From assembly GCA_012103255.1 (NCBI GenBank), contig WLXD01000002.1, positions 930,001-994,000 on the forward strand: 64,000 nucleotides of DNA, read 5' to 3'. This DNA is from Acidobacteriota bacterium. Lineage in GTDB: Bacteria > Acidobacteriota > UBA890 > WLXD01. The notes beneath the pieces were generated by a model that searched no databases, was not told the origin of the DNA, and was given only the letters and a program-made list of their open reading frames with translations. Positions 1 through 7,061 of this stretch are shown here, in pieces. Position numbers and translations under genes: made by a program. Each line of letters opens with the position of its first letter. Position 1 is the first letter of the stretch.

Positions 1-392
1 CGCGGCGCGCGGTACGCCTCATAGAGCCCGCCCATCGAACCGCCGCCAAGAGCGAGGCGCTCGACACCCTCGCCCTCGCCGCGGTCAAAGAAAACGTAGA
101 TCGTGCGTCGACGCGCCGCAAAACTGGTGGCCGAAACCAAGGCGCGGAAGACGGGGTCCTCGTTGTACTCGCGCATCGGAACGACCCACATATCAACGCC
201 CTGCTCGCGCATGACTTTCGGTAGGTTGACCGTCAACCGCTCCTCGAGCCACTGCTGCTGGATCGCGGCCTGCTCGCGCAACGTCCCGAATGGGCGATCG
301 TGGCGGAATCCAGACTGCTGGGCGTTGGCAGGGACGACAGTGGCGAGGGTCGCAATAGCAACCAGTAGTGCGGCGGCACGGCGAACTGACAT
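1..392 (-). CDS. M24-family (Xaa-Pro aminopeptidase-like) peptidase, N-terminal part
   Basis: This is the first 130 codons of a secreted protein; the rest lies beyond the window edge. The start at 392 is preceded by CAGGAG about nine bases upstream. Residues 1-23 form a signal peptide (LLVAIATLATVVPANAQQ). The following segment, with LTVNLPKVMREQGVDMWVV and a run of Arg-rich turn and strand residues (RRRTIYVFFDRG), resembles the creatinase-type N-terminal domain found before the M24 metallopeptidase fold. The catalytic domain is not visible, so activity cannot be judged. It sits 92 bases downstream of the orphan permease on the same strand and could be co-transcribed with it. Confidence 0.7.
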   Translation of the reverse strand, partial: MSVRRAAALLVAIATLATVVPANAQQSGFRHDRPFGTLREQAAIQQQWLEERLTVNLPKVMREQGVDMWVVPMREYNEDPVFRALVSATSFAARRRTIYVFFDRGEGEGVERLALGGGSMGGLYEAYRAP

Positions 393-484
393 GGGCAGGG
401 ACTCCTGAGGGTGCGTGGCTGTCGCGTCTTGGTACATCGCCAGAAGGCGCGAAGCAAACAGCTCGGCCGCAGCAGGGCCCTCGT

Positions 485-3226
485 CTACTCGCTGCGCAGC
501 GCGTCCACCGGATGCAGTCGCGCCGCACGACGCGCGGGAATCAAGGCTGCCGCACCGGCAACCAGAAGGAGAACTACTGCTGCGAGCAACATGGTGGTCG
601 GGTCGCTCGCGCTGAGCTCGTACAACTGATTCTCGACTCCACGCACGGCGTAGTAGCTCGCAACCAATCCGATCGCCACGCCTACGCCCACGGTCCGCAT
701 TTCGCGCATGATCATTCGCGTCACATCACGGCCGCGCGCGCCCAGCGCCATTCTCACGCCGATCTCACGAGTGCGGCGCGCAACCGCCTGGGAGAGCATG
801 CCGTAGAGCCCGATGCACGACAGCAAGAGCGCCACACCGCTCAGGCCAGCCGACAGAATGACGAAAGTCCTCTGCACCGCCACATTGCGACGCTGGAGAT
901 CGTCGTGAGCGCCCAGATCCTCAATCGACACGTCGGGATCAAGATCTCGGACGGCGGCTCGCACCAGCGGCGCCAACTCCGCAGCGCCGGTCGCCGAGCG
1001 GATCGCGAAACTCTGACGCGACAGCGATTCCAGCTGACTGTAGAGCAGATGTACGGCCGGCCAGGGATTGTCGCTCAAACTCTGGTACTTCACGCTCTCG
1101 ACCGCTCCGATGATCTCGAAACGACGTACGTTGTCCCCCGACCCGAAAGTCAGTTCCCGTCCAACAGGGTTCAGCCCGCTCAGGAATTGGTCTATGAACT
1201 CCTCGTTCACAACCGCTACTTGAGCCGTCCCCGCCCCATCGGTGGCATCAAAGACGCGCCCCCGCGTGGTCGGAATTTCGAAAGTCGGCAGGAAACCCTG
1301 ATCGATGATGTTGAGATAGACGCGAGCGCGGTCGCCCTCGTCAGGCTCGTAACCCTCGACATCGACGCTGGTACTCGACATCGTCCCGCTCACCGGCACA
1401 TGCGTGGCCATCCCAACGCTTGTCGCGCCCGGTATCCGGCGCAGCTCGCGCGCCAGCTCTTCGTAGTACTCGGTCAGTGCCGCATCGCGGTAGCCGCTGA
1501 TGCGCGGATCCATCGACAGGGTGAGTACCCGCTCGCCGTTGAAGCCTGTAGCTTCGTCGAGCAAACGCGCCAGCGAGCCGCTGAACAGACCGGCCACCAC
1601 CAGCAGCGTGAGCGACAGCCCCACCTGAAGTACCAGGAGAAACCGGCCCAGCCCCACACGACTGCCGCCCACCTTCTGAGGCTCGTCCTTCAGGGCGGGC
1701 GTGAGGTCGAACCCGGTCGCACGGAGTGCGGGGACGATTCCGAATACGAGGCCGGTCATCACGGCCACGCCAATCGTGAAGCCAAGGACCCGCGCGTTGA
1801 GCGTCACGGCCAACACGCTGTCTTCGAGTTCAAGCACTGGCAGCAACAGGTCGCGCAATCCAACGGCCAGAACGATGCCCAGTCCCGCCCCGACGAAAGC
1901 CAACATCAGGCTTTCTGCCAGCAGCTGGCGCGCCACCCGACCGCGACTCGCACCGAGCGAGCGCCGCACCGCGATCTCCCGTCCGCGCGAACTGGCGCGC
2001 GCAACGAGCAGATTCGCGAGGTTCACGCAGGCGATCAACAACACCGTGACCACGACCGCCACAACGATCTTCAAGGGCCCGACGATCTCGCTACGCGCCT
2101 CTGTCATTCCCCGGCCGCCGGGCAGGGCCTTGAGATAGAGAGTGCTGTCGGTTGCCTCGACATCCTCCACGAGCCCGCCCAGAAACACCGCTTCCGTGGA
2201 GACGCGTACCTGTTCGAGAGATGTACCCGGCGCTCTGCGACCCAGTACGTGGAGCCACCAATAGTCGGCACGAGGCAACAGTTCACGGTCGCGCATGACC
2301 GGCGCCTGGTGAGCCAGCGGCACGGTGACGCGTGGGGAAGATCCCACCTGCAGCGCACCATGGAATCCGGGCGGGGTCACCCCGACAAGCGTGAACGGCG
2401 CACCGTTCAGAGTGATCTCCGCACCAACCGCTGTTTCCGCTCCGGCGAACCGCGTTTGCCAGTATGAATGCGAAATCACCACCGCCGGCGGCGCATCCGC
2501 GCGATCATCGTCGGCCGTAAGGAGCCGGCCACGGTGAGCCTGGACAGCGAGCATGTCGAAGTAGTTGCCGGCCACTACCTGGCCGCGACCCAGTTCGGCG
2601 GCTCCGTCGACCCCGATATTCAGTCGGTACAGCTCACCGTAGGCAGTCAGGTCCGCCAGCGCTGTGTCCGCGTCGCGCAGCCGCTCGTACATCGGATACG
2701 AGAACGACGAACTCTCGGGATGTCCCTGGTCATCCGTCAGCATCCAACCGCTCTGGCTGATGTCGGGGTAGCCGTCGTAACTCGGCGCAGCCATGTGGAG
2801 CACCACGAGCTCTTCCGGGTTCTCCACCTGCAACTGCCGCAGGACCGCGGCATCGAGCAGCGAGAACACCGCGGTGTTCGCCCCGATTCCGATGGCAAGC
2901 GACGCAATCGCGACCGACGTGAAGACAGGGCTTTTGCGCAGAATGCGCGCACCGTAGATGAAGTCCCCGAAAATGCTATTCAGACCGCGAGGCTCGCCAC
3001 CGGGGACGTTCGATCCGCCACCGCCACTGCGCACGTCGTCAAACCGTGCGGCAAGGCCGTTGCGCATGAGATCCCAGATCATCGCGAGTCGAGATCCACG
3101 CGGGCGTCCCGTCTGGAAGTCCTGATACGTCGCGACGAGATCGGCGGCCATCGTCCCGCGGAATCGCCGCGGAAAGGCATAGAGGGCGAGGGCGACAAAC
3201 CTGTCGTGTGCAACCGCTTCAGACAT
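485..3226 (-). CDS. ADOP-family orphan ABC permease (MacB/FtsX type)
   Basis: A 913-residue membrane protein of the Acidobacterial duplicated orphan permease family. After a short helical prefix (residues 1-80, with FVALALYAFPRRFRG) come two copies of a MacB periplasmic domain plus FtsX permease. The first FtsX follows SIFGDFIYGARILRKSPVF and AIGIGANTAVFSLLD; the second ends with ARRTREIGVRMALGARG and PARRAARLHPVDALRSE. No ATPase is adjacent, as is usual for these orphans. I chose the ATG at 3226 because it overlaps the PadR stop region by 8 bp and gives the usual prefix; an upstream in-frame ATG at 3310 lies deep inside the PadR gene. Its substrate is unknown, and export or envelope stress roles are only inferred from MacB relatives. 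Confidence 0.88.
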   Translation of the reverse strand: MSEAVAHDRFVALALYAFPRRFRGTMAADLVATYQDFQTGRPRGSRLAMIWDLMRNGLAARFDDVRSGGGGSNVPGGEPRGLNSIFGDFIYGARILRKSPVFTSVAIASLAIGIGANTAVFSLLDAAVLRQLQVENPEELVVLHMAAPSYDGYPDISQSGWMLTDDQGHPESSSFSYPMYERLRDADTALADLTAYGELYRLNIGVDGAAELGRGQVVAGNYFDMLAVQAHRGRLLTADDDRADAPPAVVISHSYWQTRFAGAETAVGAEITLNGAPFTLVGVTPPGFHGALQVGSSPRVTVPLAHQAPVMRDRELLPRADYWWLHVLGRRAPGTSLEQVRVSTEAVFLGGLVEDVEATDSTLYLKALPGGRGMTEARSEIVGPLKIVVAVVVTVLLIACVNLANLLVARASSRGREIAVRRSLGASRGRVARQLLAESLMLAFVGAGLGIVLAVGLRDLLLPVLELEDSVLAVTLNARVLGFTIGVAVMTGLVFGIVPALRATGFDLTPALKDEPQKVGGSRVGLGRFLLVLQVGLSLTLLVVAGLFSGSLARLLDEATGFNGERVLTLSMDPRISGYRDAALTEYYEELARELRRIPGATSVGMATHVPVSGTMSSTSVDVEGYEPDEGDRARVYLNIIDQGFLPTFEIPTTRGRVFDATDGAGTAQVAVVNEEFIDQFLSGLNPVGRELTFGSGDNVRRFEIIGAVESVKYQSLSDNPWPAVHLLYSQLESLSRQSFAIRSATGAAELAPLVRAAVRDLDPDVSIEDLGAHDDLQRRNVAVQRTFVILSAGLSGVALLLSCIGLYGMLSQAVARRTREIGVRMALGARGRDVTRMIMREMRTVGVGVAIGLVASYYAVRGVENQLYELSASDPTTMLLAAVVLLLVAGAAALIPARRAARLHPVDALRSE

Positions 3227-3545
3227 TGTCAGTGCCCTCGGCCGCCAAGACGCCGGCTGCCACACTCGCAAGAATCTCCGCCTGGCTGGCCAGCATCTGC
3301 CGACCAGCATCGGTGATCGCGTAGTTGGTGCGGCGCCCGGATTCGGTGCTCCCCTCTCCCGCTTCCTGCAACAACCTCGCTTTCTCCATGCGATACAGGA
3401 CCCGGTATACGTCGCCCGGACGAAGCTGGACCGCCCCGTCAGTCAAGGCGTCGAGTTGCCGCACGATTCCGTAACCGTGCAGAGGCCCCTTCCGGAGAAC
3501 GGCGAGAACGAGGAAGTCGATCTGCTTGAGATTCGTGTTGCTCAT
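3219..3545 (-). CDS. PadR-family transcriptional repressor
   Basis: A 108-residue winged-helix regulator. FLVLAVLRKGPLHGYGIVRQL is the typical PadR N-terminal helix-turn-helix opening, and RPGDVYRVLYRMEKARLLQ with the following GRRTNYAITDAGRQML is the recognition helix and wing. It overlaps the downstream orphan permease by 8 bp, the standard PadR-permease arrangement, so it probably controls that permease. A large dyad at 3565-3602 lies about 20 bases upstream of its start and covers a possible -10 element, which suggests autorepression. The effector is unknown. Confidence 0.9.
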   Translation of the reverse strand: MSNTNLKQIDFLVLAVLRKGPLHGYGIVRQLDALTDGAVQLRPGDVYRVLYRMEKARLLQEAGEGSTESGRRTNYAITDAGRQMLASQAEILASVAAGVLAAEGTDNV

Positions 3546-3564
3546 GGCGGGCTCAGTTCAAGGA

Positions 3565-3602
3565 ATGTGCGCAGATTGCGTATATGCGCATTCTACGCAC
3601 AT
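3565..3602. promoter_or_regulatory. 38-bp dyad, probable PadR operator with embedded -10
   Basis: Two 19-base halves, atgtgcgcagattgcgtat and atgcgcattctacgcacat, are inverted repeats matching at 16 of 19 positions, with perfect ATGTGCG/CGCACAT ends. ATGT...ACAT ends are typical of PadR operators. On the minus strand TAGAAT (3595-3590) lies inside the dyad, with TTGCGC 18 bases upstream of it, so repressor binding would block the padR-permease promoter. The dyad is seen directly; the assignment to PadR is inference from position and family. Confidence 0.7.
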
Positions 3603-3637
3603 ACTCTTGAGGAGCGCAACTACTCGTGGAACGCGGC

Positions 3638-4579
3638 CTATGACTTCGGTGCGCTGAGCGACCGGGCGAACACATCCAGCGGGACCAGCAGCTCGTACAG
3701 TTCGTTCAGTTCCCGCTCGTGGAACGGCCGGAGCGGGAGTCGCACGTCGCCGCAGTCCACGTCGAGCATGCCCATAATGGCCTTCGTCGCACGGACCACA
3801 CCAAACCGCTCCAGCACGATGTGGAGTTCGAGCGCCTTGGCATGTTCTTCCTGGGCCTTGGCGAGGTCGCCTACGTCCATGGCCTCGCGAATTCGTCGGT
3901 ACACGGGAGCGGCAAAGTTCACGCTAGCCCCGATCACCCCCGGCGCGCCCAGAGTGAGAGCCGGCATCCAGGTCTCCTCGTAGCCGACGAGGACATTGAA
4001 CGGCGGCTCCAGGCGTCGGCATCGAGCGTAGGTGCGCAGGTCGGTGGAAGTGAACTTGGCACCCTGCAAGTTCGGAATGCGTAGCCGTCCCCACTCGAGC
4101 ACCTGCTCCGTTGGGAAGCGCACGCCGTTGAAGTCCGGCGCGTCGTAAAAGTAGAAGGGAAGGTCAGGCGCGGCGGCAGCGATGGCGGCGAGGTACTCGA
4201 TGAGCTCCTCGAGTGTCTGCGGCTTGTAGTAGATCGGAGCCATCGCCGCGATCGCCCACGCGCCGGCTTTCGCGGCGTGCTCTGCCAGCCGCACTGCATC
4301 GCGAATGCTCGCATGGCCGATGTGAGCGACAACCGGGAATTTCCCGTCGCTCACACCAACCCAGGCGTCTAGGACCGTCCGTCGTTCGGCACAGCTGAGC
4401 GAGTGTCCTTCGCCGGTGGTGCCGCAAAGGAAAACGCCGTCAACGCCCGTTTCAACGAACAGTTCGTACTGCTGATGGATGATGTTTGCGTCGAGTCGGC
4501 CGCCGCGATTGAACGGCGTGTGCGCCGCCGCTAGCAAACCAATCAGTTGCTCGCTGCGAGGTGTCGTCGAGTCGTTCAT
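3638..4579 (-). CDS. Dihydrodipicolinate synthase/N-acetylneuraminate lyase superfamily aldolase
   Basis: A 313-residue class I aldolase with a TIM-barrel. GTTGEGHSLSCAERR (residues 53-67) is the carboxylate-binding loop in the form typical of eukaryote-like N-acetylneuraminate lyases. FYFYDAP at 142-148 holds the catalytic tyrosine region, and LQGAKFTSTDL carries the Schiff-base lysine at K175. The GxGHSLS and GAKFTSTDL signatures favour a sialic-acid-lyase-like sugar acid aldolase over true DapA, but the substrate is not certain. It overlaps the M15 dipeptidase by 4 bp and is the last gene of a coupled trio with that enzyme and a zinc dehydrogenase. Confidence 0.85.
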   Translation of the reverse strand: MNDSTTPRSEQLIGLLAAAHTPFNRGGRLDANIIHQQYELFVETGVDGVFLCGTTGEGHSLSCAERRTVLDAWVGVSDGKFPVVAHIGHASIRDAVRLAEHAAKAGAWAIAAMAPIYYKPQTLEELIEYLAAIAAAAPDLPFYFYDAPDFNGVRFPTEQVLEWGRLRIPNLQGAKFTSTDLRTYARCRRLEPPFNVLVGYEETWMPALTLGAPGVIGASVNFAAPVYRRIREAMDVGDLAKAQEEHAKALELHIVLERFGVVRATKAIMGMLDVDCGDVRLPLRPFHERELNELYELLVPLDVFARSLSAPKS

Positions 4580-5925
4580 TGGGATGCATCCAGGGAATCG
4601 AAAGGCACATCAAGGATCGGATACTGCGCCCAGTCGCGATAGTCGAAGTGCCACCATTCATACTCGTAGACCGCGAAGCCGGCAGCCTGCATCTCCGTGC
4701 GCAACAACGATCTATGCCAACGCTGAAGATCGGTGCCGCCGGGGTAGAACGGATACGAGCGCTCGGTGAATTCGTCGTAGCCGCCGGTCATGGCCACCGG
4801 CTCTCCCGTCGCCAGGTCGACAAGGGTGAGATCAACCGCCGCGCCACGGTTGTGCCGCGAACCTCGCGATGGGTCGGCGACGAAATGCCGCTGCGACTCG
4901 GGCGTCGCATCCCAGAACATCTTGGTCGCAAACCATGGTCGGTAGGCATCGTAGATGAGCAGCCCGAGTCCGCGCTCCGCTAGACGCTGCTGCACCGCTA
5001 CCAACGCTTCTGCCGCCGGGCGCTGCAAGAACGCTCGCGGCTCGGCGTAGAAGGTCGCCCCCATGAAGTTGTTGGTACTGGCGTAGCGAATGTCGAGCTG
5101 CAACCCAGGAACCACGTCCACGAGCTCTGTGAGATCCGGAGATCGCAGATCCGCCGCCTCTGCCGGCGGCGCTGCGGCCATGGCCTCACGACGCAGGTCG
5201 TCCACCGGTCGTACCGGGTCGATCTTGAAGGTCGGCCCCGCGCCGATGCCCAGCTCGCGACGATACGTCGTGCCGGCAAGCTCGAACCCCGGTTCTCCTT
5301 CCGGACTATCAGACCAGGCGGCGCCCGCCAGACCAAGGCTATTCGCGCCCAGCTCGAGCCCCATGGGGCCGATGGCCGCCGGAATCATGAAGGCAGTCCC
5401 GATCTGCAGCCAGAGACGTCCCTCCCACTGCAGCAAGTAGACCGGCGTAGCCCCGTCGCGGCCAGGGGAAGGGAGATAAGTCCCGAGGATGGGCGCGAGC
5501 GAAGGGGCAACCTCTGCAGGCGCCGCTCCATGTTCGAGCGCCCATTGTGCGCCACGAAAGTCGAGTTCACTTGGCGCCGGACTGTACAAGTCTTCCGCGA
5601 CGAAGCCCTCGGCAGCCGGCCACCACACAATGATGAACGCTTCTTCCATTCGAATGGGAGCCATCGCGACGCCGGCGGCGCGCATGTAGATCTCGTTCTC
5701 TCCGACGACGACATGGAGCGCGGCCCCGTCGGCGCGGACATAGCGACCACGCAGTTCGGCCATGAACTCCGCATCCGGAGAGGTCCCGGGGAGCGCGGCG
5801 ACGGCATCGGCTCTTGCAGCGACGGCAGCCTCGATGTCGATCGGCGCGGCGCTCGTGGCCGGTTCACCAGACGCCCCGCAGGCCGCCAAGACCAACAGGC
5901 TCAGCGGCACGACAAACCGCTTCAC
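4576..5925 (-). CDS. Lipoprotein D-Ala-D-Ala dipeptidase (M15D, VanX/DdpX-like) with an extra N-terminal domain
   Basis: A 449-residue lipoprotein starting at a GTG that overlaps the upstream stop (GTGA). The lipobox LVLAAC gives a lipidated Cys near residue 16. The C-terminal half, from about residue 255, is a VanX-type zinc dipeptidase: GLQLDIRYASTNNFMG opens the domain, SRHNRGAAVDLTL supplies the zinc-binding His and Asp, and YEYEWWHFDY supplies the catalytic Glu and third ligand. Residues 25-240 are an additional, probably beta-rich region (AELRGRYVRADGAALHVVV) that I do not recognise in standard VanX enzymes, which are about 200 residues. It probably acts in the periplasm on peptidoglycan-derived dipeptides. 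Confidence 0.85.
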   Translation of the reverse strand: MKRFVVPLSLLVLAACGASGEPATSAAPIDIEAAVAARADAVAALPGTSPDAEFMAELRGRYVRADGAALHVVVGENEIYMRAAGVAMAPIRMEEAFIIVWWPAAEGFVAEDLYSPAPSELDFRGAQWALEHGAAPAEVAPSLAPILGTYLPSPGRDGATPVYLLQWEGRLWLQIGTAFMIPAAIGPMGLELGANSLGLAGAAWSDSPEGEPGFELAGTTYRRELGIGAGPTFKIDPVRPVDDLRREAMAAAPPAEAADLRSPDLTELVDVVPGLQLDIRYASTNNFMGATFYAEPRAFLQRPAAEALVAVQQRLAERGLGLLIYDAYRPWFATKMFWDATPESQRHFVADPSRGSRHNRGAAVDLTLVDLATGEPVAMTGGYDEFTERSYPFYPGGTDLQRWHRSLLRTEMQAAGFAVYEYEWWHFDYRDWAQYPILDVPFDSLDASQ

Positions 5926-6968
5926 GGCTTCAGAACGACCTTCGTGCAGTTGTCGCGCTTTTCATCGAAGAGGCGATACGCATCAGCTCCATCGGCCAGA
6001 GGCACGCGATGCGAGATCACGTCATCCACGACCAGATCCCCGGATTCCACAAACGGTGCCAGCCTCTGCATGTACGCCCGAGCCGGGCAGCGCCCCACCT
6101 TGTAGGTGAGGTTCTTGTCATAGGCTTCCGCCGGTGAGAACGCGAACTCGGTCTCCGTGTGCACCCCGACGACGGACACGACGCCTCCCGGCCGCACAAG
6201 CTCGATCGCCGAGCGTGCCGATCCGAAAGAACCGACGGCCTCCATCACGCCATCAGCGCCGCGACCGTCGGCGGCCTCATGCAGGGCGAGCACGGGGTCC
6301 TCAGACTCATAGTTGATTGGCACAGCCCCGGCACGGCCGGCCATCTCGAGACGTTCCGAAACGCTGTCGATCGCATAGACCATCTCGGCACCGAGATGGC
6401 GCGCCGCGCGCACCGCCATGATGCCCACGGGGCCGCACCCGATCACCGCGTAGATGCCGTCCGGCTTGATGTCGGCCTGCTCGGCGCAGAAGTAGCCGGT
6501 CGCGGCCACATCACCCAGCATGAGCGCCTGCTCATGGGTCAGGTTGTCGCCGACTCGGGCCAGAGTGGTGTCCGCGAGCGGCACACGAACACCGTCAGCC
6601 TGGCCGCCGTGAAGCCCTTCGCCCATCCCGACCCAACCAAACAACTGGCCGCGTGTGCAGCGACTCGTCAGGCCGACACTGCAGTAGTGGCACTCGCCGC
6701 AGTTGGTCGTGAACGGGCAGTACACGACGTCGCCAACCTTCACGCGGGTCACGTCGGCGCCCACCTCGGCCACACGACCAACGAACTCGTGCCCCATCAC
6801 CGTGCCGAAGTCGAGCCCTTCCTCGCGCTCGTGATACGGGTGCAGGTCGGAGCCGCAGATTCCGGCTACCGCGACCTCCACAATGGCGTCCGTCGGAGCC
6901 TCGATGCGAGGATCCTCAACCGTCTCGAATTCCACGTCGCGGAAACCCGCGAAAGTTATTGCCTTCAT
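5922..6968 (-). CDS. Zinc-dependent medium-chain alcohol/polyol dehydrogenase
   Basis: A 348-residue MDR-family enzyme. CGSDLHPYH and GHEFVG give the catalytic zinc ligands, and CGECHYCSVGLTSRC gives the structural zinc cysteines. AVIGCGPVGIMAVRAA is the Rossmann NAD(P)-binding motif. The pattern is that of glutathione-independent formaldehyde or threonine/sorbitol dehydrogenase-like proteins, but the substrate cannot be read from sequence. It is the first gene of a three-gene coupled unit, overlapping the M15 lipoprotein by 4 bp, and is divergent from the orphan permease at 7062. Confidence 0.88.
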   Translation of the reverse strand: MKAITFAGFRDVEFETVEDPRIEAPTDAIVEVAVAGICGSDLHPYHEREEGLDFGTVMGHEFVGRVAEVGADVTRVKVGDVVYCPFTTNCGECHYCSVGLTSRCTRGQLFGWVGMGEGLHGGQADGVRVPLADTTLARVGDNLTHEQALMLGDVAATGYFCAEQADIKPDGIYAVIGCGPVGIMAVRAARHLGAEMVYAIDSVSERLEMAGRAGAVPINYESEDPVLALHEAADGRGADGVMEAVGSFGSARSAIELVRPGGVVSVVGVHTETEFAFSPAEAYDKNLTYKVGRCPARAYMQRLAPFVESGDLVVDDVISHRVPLADGADAYRLFDEKRDNCTKVVLKP

Positions 6969-7025
6969 GGCAGCCGATCATACAGCCCCGCCGAAACCGA
7001 GACAGCGGCGCAACTCCCCACTCGG

Positions 7026-7031
7026 TAGAAT
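7026..7031 (+). promoter_or_regulatory. Possible -10 element (TAGAAT) of the second orphan permease
   Basis: TAGAATCAAC lies 36 bases before the ATG at 7062, in the 93-base divergent gap to the dehydrogenase. The same TAGAATC core recurs before the bolA (31766) and M16 peptidase (62242) genes. I see no clear -35 box. Confidence 0.4.
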
Positions 7032-7061
7032 CAACGCATCGGCAATTCCCCGAGGATGCAC

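Noticed and set aside
368-2467. Long plus-strand open frame opposite the first orphan permease
   Set aside because: It is rich in Arg, His and Gln and has no recognisable domain; the minus strand encodes a clear permease. It is a shadow of high-GC coding sequence.
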